Source: an uncultured Chlorobiaceae bacterium
Lineage (GTDB): Bacteria; Bacteroidota; Chlorobiia; Chlorobiales; Chlorobiaceae
NCBI GenBank assembly: GCA_903917955.1
Contig: CAIXCO010000320.1
Span: 1 to 15,465 of the forward strand
Reading direction: 5' to 3'
DNA: 15,465 nucleotides
Positions 6,224 through 13,047 of the stretch are shown in pieces (position 1 is the first letter of the stretch; every line of letters begins with the position of its first letter). The position numbers and the translations under genes are program-made. The notes under the pieces were generated by a model, which searched no databases, was not told where the DNA came from, and saw only the letters and a program-made list of their open reading frames with translations.

Positions 6224-7687
6224 ATGACCATGTCAAACGCACCACAGGAACCCAACAGTCAGTTACAACGCAGTGTAACAACAACCGTAGCGAGAAATCT
6301 GGCAAACACGACCAAAACCGCGCCCCAGATGAACTCAATAACCCCGAGATGGCTGTTAAAGCTTCTCCCGTGGGTTCATGTCTCATCGGGCACCTACCGC
6401 GTCAACCGCACAAAAATAGAGCTGCAGAAACCCGAGCGTATCGGCATAGATTTTCATAGAGGTATCGCATCATTTCGCCCTGAAGCGCTGAAAAGCATTC
6501 CTCTCTTTGCATCGTTTGATAACGAAATCATCAGCAATCTGGCAAAAAAGTTTGTGCTCGAAGAGACGGGACTTGGCAACACCCTTATCCTTGAAGGTGA
6601 AGATCGCCACAAAATTTTCATCATTGCCCACGGTCAGGTCGAGGTTTTAAGCAAGGGACTTCATGGAGAGGAGCTTCGTATCGCCCTGCTTTCGGAAGGC
6701 GAGTATTTTGGTGAAGAAGACCTTGTTTCAGAAAAACCTTCATCAGTCACTATTCGCACCATTACCCCTGGCTCTTATTTCTCTCTCTCAAGTGTCGATA
6801 TCGAAAAGCTCTTCCAGGAATCCCCATCACTGAAAGAGTCATTTCAGGCATCAGTCGAAGAGTACCTTAAAATCCGCTCGACCGTCAACAAACATGGCGA
6901 AAAGCACATCGACCTTATTGCCGGTTTCGCTGAAAATGTTGAAATACCAGAAACCTATGTCGATTACTCTAATAAACCCCGTGAGTACTCTCTTCAGGCC
7001 ATACAGACCGTGGTTCGCGTCCACACAAGGGTTTCCGACCTCTACAATGAGCCCTACAACCAGATAGAGCAGCAGATGCGCCTGACGATCGAGGGCATCA
7101 AGGAGCGTCAGGAGTGGGAGTTCATCAACAACCGTGAGTTCGGCCTGCTCCATTCTGCCGATCCCGGACAGCGTATTAGCACCCGCTACGGCACACCGAC
7201 CCCCGATGACCTTGACGATCTACTCACAAAGGTGTGGAAAAAACCTGCCTTCTTTATCGCACACCCAAAAGCCATTGCCGCTTTCGAGCGCGAATGCACC
7301 TGGCGTGGCGTTCCTCCACCGACCATCAATCTCTTTGGAACTCCCGTGCTGACTTGGCGTGGCGTGCCGCTTGTGCCATGCGACAAGCTTGAAATCAACA
7401 AAAACAACAAATCAAGTCACGGCACAACCAATATTATCCTCGTCCGTGTCGGCGAAAATGAACAGGGCGTGGTTGGATTGCATCAGGCCGGAATCCCGGG
7501 AGAGATCAGCCCAAGCCTTTCGGCAAGACTGATGGGTCTCGACAAGCTTGGCGTCGCCTCCTATCTCTTGACACTCTACTCGTCACTGGCCGTTCTGACC
7601 GATGATGCTCTGGCTATCCTTGAAAATGTTGAGGTCGGCTACTATCACGATTACGAGCATCGCTTGTTAGGCACAAAAACCAAATAA
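6224..7687 (+). CDS. Family 2B encapsulin shell protein with cyclic-nucleotide-binding-like domain
   Basis: This 487-residue protein should self-assemble into an icosahedral nanocompartment. The N-terminal arm (about 20-63) has the family signature ARNLANTTKTAPQM and SPRWLLKLLPWVHV..GTYRVNR. Residues about 90-215 form a Crp-like cNMP-binding domain, with GEYFGEEDLV at 159-168 as its phosphate-cassette equivalent. Residues about 225-487 carry the HK97-type shell core: DLYNEPYNQIEQQMRLTIE, FINNREFGLLH, TPTPDDLDDLL, FFIAHPKAIAAFERECTWRG, GVVGLHQAGIPGE and ALAILENVEVG. The cassette lacks the usual arginine (PSSV where PRAA-like is expected), so nucleotide binding is uncertain. ATG at 6224 or 6230 could be the start; both precede the conserved arm. 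It lies between cysK and the probable cargo desulfurase. Confidence 0.93.
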   Translation: MTMSNAPQEPNSQLQRSVTTTVARNLANTTKTAPQMNSITPRWLLKLLPWVHVSSGTYRVNRTKIELQKPERIGIDFHRGIASFRPEALKSIPLFASFDNEIISNLAKKFVLEETGLGNTLILEGEDRHKIFIIAHGQVEVLSKGLHGEELRIALLSEGEYFGEEDLVSEKPSSVTIRTITPGSYFSLSSVDIEKLFQESPSLKESFQASVEEYLKIRSTVNKHGEKHIDLIAGFAENVEIPETYVDYSNKPREYSLQAIQTVVRVHTRVSDLYNEPYNQIEQQMRLTIEGIKERQEWEFINNREFGLLHSADPGQRISTRYGTPTPDDLDDLLTKVWKKPAFFIAHPKAIAAFERECTWRGVPPPTINLFGTPVLTWRGVPLVPCDKLEINKNNKSSHGTTNIILVRVGENEQGVVGLHQAGIPGEISPSLSARLMGLDKLGVASYLLTLYSSLAVLTDDALAILENVEVGYYHDYEHRLLGTKTK

Positions 7688-7702
7688 AACTGCGATTAAC
7701 CG

Positions 7703-7756
7703 CTATGGAGAGAGTGCCATGAATTCAATTCCTGAAACATGACACTCTCTCTATAG
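7703..7756 (+). promoter_or_regulatory. Long hairpin between shell and cargo genes
   Basis: The left arm CTATGGAGAGAGTG (7703-7716) pairs with CACTCTCTCTATAG (7743-7756) over 14 bp with a single G-U. After one mismatch, CATG (7718-7721) pairs with CATG (7738-7741). The loop is 16 nt. The hairpin begins 15 nt after the encapsulin stop and ends 16 nt before the desulfurase ATG. No U-run follows, so it is not a normal intrinsic terminator; mRNA processing, stabilisation or translational control of the cargo is more likely. Confidence 0.75.
7719..7742 (+). CDS. Possible 7-codon leader mini-ORF inside the hairpin
   Basis: ATG at 7719 opens the frame MNSIPET and stops with TGA at 7740-7742. GGAGAGAG sits about 7 nt upstream, a better ribosome-binding site than that of the desulfurase itself. 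The start lies on the left arm of the hairpin and the stop touches the right arm, so a ribosome here would open the stem. It may be a leader peptide that couples shell translation to the cargo gene, or only a chance frame. It has no homology that could be judged. Confidence 0.3.
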   Translation: MNSIPET

Positions 7757-7772
7757 ATTACCATTGTAACTT

Positions 7773-9965
7773 ATGCCTGGAACATATAAGCAAGAGAACA
7801 TTACGGGAATCGAAAGCGAAGCGCTGAACCCGGTGTTCATTGCACAGCTTGCAAGCCGTCTGTTCAATGAACTGCCTGAAGCTGGCACTGCGCCTAAATT
7901 TGAAACTGATGCCGCAGGAGCACCCTCTTCGGCTGTGGGTACACTACATGATAAAACTGCTCTTGCCGGTGATCCGGGTGCTTTGAACGTTCCGACCACT
8001 CTGCAACAGCAGGATTTTTCCGGGGAATCGGCTCCTCCTTATCGTTTCGATGGCCTACCCTCTGAACCAGAGCACGATTTCTATTTTTTGCAGGGTGCAC
8101 CAGAAAAAAAACAGGAACCTCTCGGCCATCACGCCAATAAACTGACCGAGCAGCAGAACTATTCCGACAAGAAAAACAGCTCATACGGGCTCGAGCAGTA
8201 TATAGAACGTACCCTGCCAGCAAAACCGGATGGCACAGAAAATAGTACTCCGTTTTTTGACACTCTGAATGGCGGCCTTCCTGCTGAAGAGGATTTTTCC
8301 TTTAGAGTGCTTCTTGCGGCAGCTCAAGAGACCATACCGACCTCAACGGCCCATCAAAACCTGAAGGCCGTCACTCCTGAGACATTTTCCACCAACCAGT
8401 TGCAGCAGCGTCCAGAGTCTCCAGGCTCAACCGGCCTGCCCGCAGACGGTCAATGCTACGGCGCAAAGCTCTACCAGAGGTTTGTACAGGAACAGGGAAG
8501 CCCTGATCTTGAAATGGTTTTTCAGGCCCTCCGCAGTGGAGCCGGGGCACCTGCCAGCCCTCCTTTCCCTGGAACCGTTGGCCTCTCATCGCCAACTCTG
8601 CCTGAACTGCCCGGAAAAGCCCCTGCTCCGGTATGGCCGAACGGGAGTCCGGAAACGCCGGGCAGCACCCATGTACCGTTCAGTCTGCCTGAGACTCCCA
8701 AAGAGCCCTATTACTTTTTGCGTGAAGCTGAAACACCAATTCATCAGCCTGAAGGATTTGACGTAGCCACCATACGCAAAGACTTTCCTGTGCTACGCCA
8801 ATTAATTCACGGCAAAGAGCTTGTCTGGTTCGACAATGCGGCAACAACACAAAAGCCGCTGAGCGTCATCAACGCTGTAGCGCAATTCTACGCGACCGAC
8901 AACTCCAACATTCACCGGGGTGCCCACACCCTTGCCGCCCGAGCAACCGATGCTTATGAAGGGGCCCGCGAAAAAATCCGCCAATTCATCGGTGCAGGTT
9001 CCGCAACAGAGATCATCTATGTTCGGGGCACCACTGAAGGGATTAATCTGGTGGCGCAAACCTGGGGACGAAAGTTCCTCCAGCCGGGAGACGAGATTGT
9101 GCTCTCCATCCTTGAGCACCATGCCAATATTGTGCCCTGGCAGATGGTGGCACAAGAAAGAGGTGTTCGCATCAAGGTGGTGCCGGTCAACGACCGGGGC
9201 GAGATCATCATGGAAGAGTACACCAAACTGCTCGGGCCCCGCACAAAGTTTGTTTCGCTGACCCAGGCTTCGAACGGGCTTGGCACGATACTTCCTATAA
9301 AGGAGATGATCCAGTTGGCCAAACGGTTCGACGCCAAGGTGCTTATCGACGGTGCCCAGTCGGTGGCCCATATTCCGGTCAACGTGCAGGATCTTGATGC
9401 CGACTTCTTTGTCTTTTCCGGCCATAAAATCTTTGCGCCTACCGGTATCGGTGTGGTGTACGGCAAACGAGAACTGCTTGAGCTCATGCCTCCGTGGCAG
9501 GGAGGCGGCAACATGATCAAGGATGTACGCTTCGAAGAGACCATCTACAATGAAGCTCCGGCAAAATTCGAGGCGGGAACCCCCTCTATCGGCGATGCCA
9601 TCGGCCTTGGAGCCGCGCTCGACTATGTGCGCAAAATCGGACTCGACAACATTGCCCGTTACGAGCACGAACTGACCGAGTACGGCACCGAACGATTGAT
9701 TGGAATTCCAGGACTGCGCATGATCGGAACTGCACGCAACAAGGTGGGCGTCCTCTCCTTTGTTTTAAACAAGTTCCCGAACGATGAGGTAGGCAAACTA
9801 CTCGACCGTGAGGGCATTGCCGTCCGTACCGGCCACCATTGCTCGCAGCCTTCGTTACGGCGCTTCGGAGTTGAGGGTACCATTCGACCATCACTCGCCT
9901 TCTACAATACCAAAGAGGAGATCGACCGGCTTGCCGAGGTGATCAACCACATCCAGCGCAGATAA
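7773..9965 (+). CDS. Cysteine desulfurase (SufS-like) with long N-terminal cargo-loading extension
   Basis: This protein has 730 residues; ordinary SufS-type desulfurases are about 400-420. Residues about 329-730 form the aminotransferase class V domain: FDVATIRKDFPVL at 329, WFDNAATTQKP, NIHRGAHTLA, GTTEGINLVA, EHHANIVPWQ, DGAQSVAHIPV, the PLP lysine K552 in FSGHKIFAPTG, and the catalytic cysteine C690 in RTGHHCSQP. It releases sulfur from L-cysteine as an enzyme persulfide and leaves L-alanine. Residues 1-328 are Pro/Gly/Ser/Glu-rich and probably disordered. They contain a helix-prone N-terminal segment (about 15-34), another at about 231-255, and a repeated YFL motif (95-116 and 305-326). 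Such extensions direct desulfurase cargo into Family 2 encapsulins. The shell gene lies 85 nt upstream. Confidence 0.94.
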   Translation: MPGTYKQENITGIESEALNPVFIAQLASRLFNELPEAGTAPKFETDAAGAPSSAVGTLHDKTALAGDPGALNVPTTLQQQDFSGESAPPYRFDGLPSEPEHDFYFLQGAPEKKQEPLGHHANKLTEQQNYSDKKNSSYGLEQYIERTLPAKPDGTENSTPFFDTLNGGLPAEEDFSFRVLLAAAQETIPTSTAHQNLKAVTPETFSTNQLQQRPESPGSTGLPADGQCYGAKLYQRFVQEQGSPDLEMVFQALRSGAGAPASPPFPGTVGLSSPTLPELPGKAPAPVWPNGSPETPGSTHVPFSLPETPKEPYYFLREAETPIHQPEGFDVATIRKDFPVLRQLIHGKELVWFDNAATTQKPLSVINAVAQFYATDNSNIHRGAHTLAARATDAYEGAREKIRQFIGAGSATEIIYVRGTTEGINLVAQTWGRKFLQPGDEIVLSILEHHANIVPWQMVAQERGVRIKVVPVNDRGEIIMEEYTKLLGPRTKFVSLTQASNGLGTILPIKEMIQLAKRFDAKVLIDGAQSVAHIPVNVQDLDADFFVFSGHKIFAPTGIGVVYGKRELLELMPPWQGGGNMIKDVRFEETIYNEAPAKFEAGTPSIGDAIGLGAALDYVRKIGLDNIARYEHELTEYGTERLIGIPGLRMIGTARNKVGVLSFVLNKFPNDEVGKLLDREGIAVRTGHHCSQPSLRRFGVEGTIRPSLAFYNTKEEIDRLAEVINHIQRR
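8055..8120 (+). repeat. Cargo-extension motif, copy 1 (residues 95-116)
   Basis: A 22-residue block in the disordered extension of the desulfurase, with LP at 95-96 and FYFLQGA at 103-109. It aligns without gaps to a second block at residues 305-326; L, P, P, Y, F, L, A and the last P match. The shared YFL core in a Pro/Glu setting looks like a short linear motif that could bind the inner face of the shell. Confidence 0.65.
8685..8750 (+). repeat. Cargo-extension motif, copy 2 (residues 305-326)
   Basis: The second 22-residue block, with LPETPKEP at 305-312 and YYFLREA at 313-319, lies directly before the catalytic domain, which starts at about 329. It is spaced 210 residues from copy 1. Two copies would allow multivalent shell binding (inference). 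Confidence 0.65.
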
Positions 9966-9978
9966 GCCGCTGAATTTA

Positions 9979-10024
9979 AAATGCAGAGGCCATCCCGACA
10001 GAAAACGGAATGGCCTCTGCATTT
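9979..10024. terminator. Terminator hairpin between convergent desulfurase and alanine dehydrogenase genes
   Basis: AAATGCAGAGGCCAT (9979-9993) and ATGGCCTCTGCATTT (10010-10024) form a perfect 15-bp stem around a 16-nt loop that can add three further inner pairs. On the minus strand a TTTT run follows, giving a fair intrinsic terminator for the dehydrogenase gene, whose TGA begins at 10026 and abuts the stem. On the plus strand the stem closes the cysK-encapsulin-desulfurase unit, though only ATTT follows. Confidence 0.82.
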
Positions 10025-11127
10025 CAGATAAAAGGATTGTTGTGAAAAGGCAGGCCAAGTGAATGGGCAACCTCCTTGTGGGTCACCTCTCCATTCCATG
10101 TGTTGAGACCACCCGAAAGTCCGGGCACCATCACCATGGCACTTTCAATACCAAGATCCGCAATCCTTCTAATGTAGGGAAGGGTCGCTCCCGTAAGCCC
10201 ATCGGTAGAAGTACGGGGATAGGCGGCTGGCATATTGGCAACACAGTAATGGATAATCCCCTCTTCCACAAAGACCGGATTTTCGTGCGTGGTGGGATGT
10301 GAGGTTTCGAAGCAGCCGCCCTGATCGATTGCAATATCGACAATTACACTCCCCGGTTTCATTTTTTGAAGCATGGATCGCGTCAAAAGCTTCGGTGCAC
10401 TTGCGCCAGTCACCAGCACTGCGCCAACTATCAGATCAACATCAGCAAGCATCTCCTCAAGATTCTGCTCGTTGGCAAAGAGGGTATGCACCTGGGGCGG
10501 CAGCAAATTATCAAGTTCACGCAATCGCTCCTGATTGATCTCCATAATGGTAACCTCTGCTCCGAGGCCTGCGGCAGCCCTCGCAGCATTGGTTCCGGCA
10601 GAACCACCTCCCAGAATCAGCACCTTGGCCGGGAGTACTCCGGGAAGGCCGCCAAGCAGTTTGCCCTTACCACCCTGATGGCTTGCGAGGTAAAAACCAC
10701 CCATGATGATGCTCATTTTTCCGGCAACTTCACTCATGGGAGCCAGCAAAGGCAGATGGCCGCCATGCTCGACCGTTTCGTATGCAATACCGGTTACTTT
10801 TGACTTGATCAATTGACGGGCAAGCTCCGGAACACTGGCAAGATGAAGAAAGGTGAAGAGAATCTGGCCCTCCCGAAAAAAAGCAAACTCCTCTGCCAGA
10901 GGCTCCTTTACCTTCACAATAAGCTCATTTTTCCACACCTCTTTGGCAGAAGAGGCAATGATGGCACCGGAACGCTTGTATTTTTCATCGCTGAAGCCAC
11001 TCCCCTTGCCAGCTCCACGCTCAACAACAACATGGTGACCAGCGCTAACAAGATGGCGAACACCTGCAGGAGTACAGGAGACCCTGTTCTCTTTTATTTT
11101 TATTTCCCTGGGGATACCAATATTCAT
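10024..11127 (-). CDS. ald: Alanine dehydrogenase
   Basis: This 367-residue enzyme carries out NAD+-dependent, reversible oxidative deamination of L-alanine to pyruvate and ammonium. It starts MNIGIPREIKIKENRV, typical of the Ald/transhydrogenase-alpha family. Substrate-binding and catalytic positions are present: R15, K74 in VKVKEP and H95 in FLHLASVPEL, with D268 in VDIAIDQGG. The Rossmann NAD motif ILGGGSAGTNAARAA begins at about 171 with an acidic residue at the end of the next strand (IMEIN). Length is that of the family. It is convergent with the desulfurase operon and separated by a shared hairpin. Since desulfuration of cysteine yields alanine, it could recycle that product; adjacency alone does not prove a link. 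No clear ribosome-binding site precedes the ATG. Confidence 0.96.
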   Translation of the reverse strand: MNIGIPREIKIKENRVSCTPAGVRHLVSAGHHVVVERGAGKGSGFSDEKYKRSGAIIASSAKEVWKNELIVKVKEPLAEEFAFFREGQILFTFLHLASVPELARQLIKSKVTGIAYETVEHGGHLPLLAPMSEVAGKMSIIMGGFYLASHQGGKGKLLGGLPGVLPAKVLILGGGSAGTNAARAAAGLGAEVTIMEINQERLRELDNLLPPQVHTLFANEQNLEEMLADVDLIVGAVLVTGASAPKLLTRSMLQKMKPGSVIVDIAIDQGGCFETSHPTTHENPVFVEEGIIHYCVANMPAAYPRTSTDGLTGATLPYIRRIADLGIESAMVMVPGLSGGLNTWNGEVTHKEVAHSLGLPFHNNPFI

Positions 11128-11555
11128 AAGAGGAAGGATTTTTATCTTCTGAAGGAAAAGGGATCACACCTCCGCGATCAGGCGGTGTTTGTCGAGTTTT
11201 GTTACGATGCCACGTCCAGCAACAACATCGTCAAAATCAGGGAATTTATCAATAACAACGTATAAAAAGAGAGGCGTCGCACACACTCCTGGCCAGCAAA
11301 CCGCTTCCCCGGGTTACGCCCAGTGAAAAACGGAGATTTCACGAACACACCCGCCACCGTGACCACCGCATTTGCTTTTTCTGATTAATAATGTTAAAAT
11401 GGCAAGACTTGATATTTTGTTCCATTTGCTTTATTCATAATGCGGAGTTTTTTTATCTTATTTCTTCTTCAAGAGAACAGCATGGTCAACCAGAGTGAAC
11501 GCGTCATGTCACACCAAAGCGAAAACAGACTTGCCATATAAGAAATATACATACC
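11128..11555. promoter_or_regulatory. Divergent intergenic region between ald and the second sigma gene
   Basis: These 428 nt hold no established gene. A palindrome GTGAAA (11323-11328) and TTTCAC (11337-11342) could be an operator. On the plus strand TTGATA (11409-11414), 17 nt, TATTCA (11432-11437), or CATAAT (11436-11441) with a longer spacer, is a weak promoter candidate for the sigma gene. The stretch 11440-11470 is T-rich. A short minus-strand frame at 11164-11286 is listed separately. Confidence 0.3.
11164..11286 (-). CDS. Doubtful short frame upstream of ald
   Basis: From a GTG at 11286 this frame encodes 40 residues, including YVVIDKFPDFDDVV and AGRGIVTKLDKHRLIAEV, and stops with TGA 36 nt before the ald start. 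The composition (alternating acidic and hydrophobic residues, Gly, Arg) looks protein-like, and upstream the frame is closed by a TAA near 11315. It could be a small protein or the remnant of a decayed gene. The plus strand is also open here, so it may be chance. Confidence 0.2.
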   Translation of the reverse strand: MCATPLFLYVVIDKFPDFDDVVAGRGIVTKLDKHRLIAEV

Positions 11556-12221
11556 ATGAATTTACCCATAATGGTCGCCCCGGCAATACCTCGCAACTTC
11601 ATACCCAGTGAACTCTTTGCCATCACGGTTCATTTTTCAAAACTATGGGCCAGCAACAAAATTGCGATCAAGCAACAACCGGGATGGCTCTCCGATCGAG
11701 AACTTGTGCTCCTTACGCAAAAAGAGACAAAGCAGTTTACAGCAATCATACACCGATACGAAAAAATTCTTTTACTCTATATCGCAGTATCCGGCTGCGA
11801 GAGAAAAAGTGCCGGGGAGCTGCTTCAGGATATCTTTGTCAACGCTTATGTCTATCTCAATGAGTATGATCACTCCATCCCCTTTTCGTCATGGATATAC
11901 CGGCTTGCCCACAAGGAGATTGATGAGCGCTTAAATAACCTGCCCGCAAAAAGAGAAGACAATGAATCAGGATCGCCTTACGAGCCTATGGTCGAGCGAA
12001 TTACCAACACCTTGCCCGATTGCCAGCATTACACATTAACACAGATTATAACGGCGGTCAAACAGCTTGAAGGCAAGTATCGTGATGTTATGGTGTTGAA
12101 ATATGCTGAACAGAAATCTTCACCAGAAATCTCTGATATTCTGGAGATATCACCGCATACCGTCGAGTCGCTCACCCTGTATGCTGAAGACAAAATAAGT
12201 GCCTATCTGGCAAATATTTAG
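11556..12221 (+). CDS. Diverged ECF-type sigma factor, paralogue of the one at 1433-2014
   Basis: This protein has 221 residues. Region 2 (about 59-125) and region 4 (about 160-221) align with the left-hand sigma factor: FTAIIHRYEKILL, ELLQDIFVNAYVYLNEYDHSI, PFSSWIYRLAHKEI, LEGKYRDVMVLKY, EISDILEISPHTV. The DNA-contacting parts have changed. After RLAHKEI the basic and aromatic residues expected in region 2.4 are missing (DERLNNLPAK). The region 4 recognition helix reads HTVESLTLYAEDKISAYL, which has lost the Arg/Lys cluster of its paralogue (TLISRAKKKIK). The N-terminal ~30 residues have no counterpart; ATG at 11556 or 11571 are the available starts. It may be an altered-specificity or decaying sigma, or a protein-binding remnant. 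The membrane partner follows after 12 nt. Confidence 0.82.
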   Translation: MNLPIMVAPAIPRNFIPSELFAITVHFSKLWASNKIAIKQQPGWLSDRELVLLTQKETKQFTAIIHRYEKILLLYIAVSGCERKSAGELLQDIFVNAYVYLNEYDHSIPFSSWIYRLAHKEIDERLNNLPAKREDNESGSPYEPMVERITNTLPDCQHYTLTQIITAVKQLEGKYRDVMVLKYAEQKSSPEISDILEISPHTVESLTLYAEDKISAYLANI

Positions 12222-12233
12222 CCCCGTTGTAAT

Positions 12234-12989
12234 ATGCCAAACAAAGTTTCGGATTCATTTTGGTCAACCATAGAAAAGAACCAGATCACGCAAATCCCCC
12301 GCTGGCGTTTTGTACTCAAACAGATCACGCTCTGGATTGTTGTAGCGACTCTTGCCATTATTGTCAGCTTGGCCGGAGCGGTTGCCTTGTATATTTCTCT
12401 CAACCATGATTTCACCATCAGTCATGATTACGCCATAACCTTCCTTCATGAGTCCCCCTTGCTGATGAGCATTTTGATGAGCATGCCCTATTCCTGGCTT
12501 GTTTTGATTGTGCTTTTTTTTCTTCTGGTCTTCACCGTTGTGTCGCGCTCAAAAAAAGGATATTCGTACGGCATCATCAGAATTATTACCGGATTATTGC
12601 TTGCAACAATTCCCCTAATGACGATTTTTTATACCTCTGGCATCGGACGCTCCACCCATTGGTATATGTCGGAAAACTACAGCAACTACTATCATCTCGT
12701 CAATGGAAATGAGCAGGATTGGTCTCATCCTGACAAAGGACGTCTTGGAGGGCGGGTCATCAGGTACGACGAAAAGGAGAGGATTTTGATTCTGAAAAGC
12801 TTTGCCAATGAGTTCTGGCAAATCGACGTCAAAAACGCGAAAATTGACAGCGACACCCTTCTTCTTCCGGGTAACTATTTAAAAATAAAAGGCGTACAAA
12901 CAACAAAAGAGGGCTTTTTGGCACATTCAATACACAGCAGAAGTGAAGTGTACATTGCCGAGCACCCGGAGTTGATCAAAAATCGCTAA
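12234..12989 (+). CDS. Three-span membrane protein, paralogue of the protein at 632-1420
   Basis: This protein has 251 residues. Hydrophobic segments are at about 34-55, 79-103 and 114-134, and a soluble C-terminal domain spans about 140-240. It aligns without gaps with the left-hand partner at IPRW (21-24), NHDF (57-60), KGYSY (108-112), KGRLGGRVI (168-176), W195, PGNYLKIKG (212-220) and F228. It lacks the Lys-rich tail of its paralogue. The 12-nt gap from the sigma gene is the same as in the left cassette, which supports a conserved sigma/membrane-partner unit. The likely role is sequestration or signal-controlled release of the sigma factor at the membrane. No zinc-binding anti-sigma motif is visible. 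Confidence 0.7.
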   Translation: MPNKVSDSFWSTIEKNQITQIPRWRFVLKQITLWIVVATLAIIVSLAGAVALYISLNHDFTISHDYAITFLHESPLLMSILMSMPYSWLVLIVLFFLLVFTVVSRSKKGYSYGIIRIITGLLLATIPLMTIFYTSGIGRSTHWYMSENYSNYYHLVNGNEQDWSHPDKGRLGGRVIRYDEKERILILKSFANEFWQIDVKNAKIDSDTLLLPGNYLKIKGVQTTKEGFLAHSIHSRSEVYIAEHPELIKNR

Positions 12990-12990
12990 A

Positions 12991-13009
12991 GAGAGCAATC
13001 GCGGCTCTC
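12991..13009 (+). other. Small hairpin after the membrane-partner gene
   Basis: GAGAGC (12991-12996) and GCTCTC (13004-13009) form a perfect 6-bp stem with a 7-nt loop, starting 2 nt after the TAA of the membrane-protein gene. A C-run follows instead of a U-run, so it is not an intrinsic terminator. It may protect the upstream mRNA or pause polymerase before the kinase gene. Confidence 0.4.
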
Positions 13010-13047
13010 CCCCCACAGAGCTGTAAAACCCCATAATCGTCACAACC

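Noticed and set aside
8802..9668. 288-codon minus-strand frame inside the desulfurase gene
   Set aside because: It is antisense to the conserved catalytic domain, including its active-site motifs, and shows no family motif. It is a shadow of codon bias on the coding strand.
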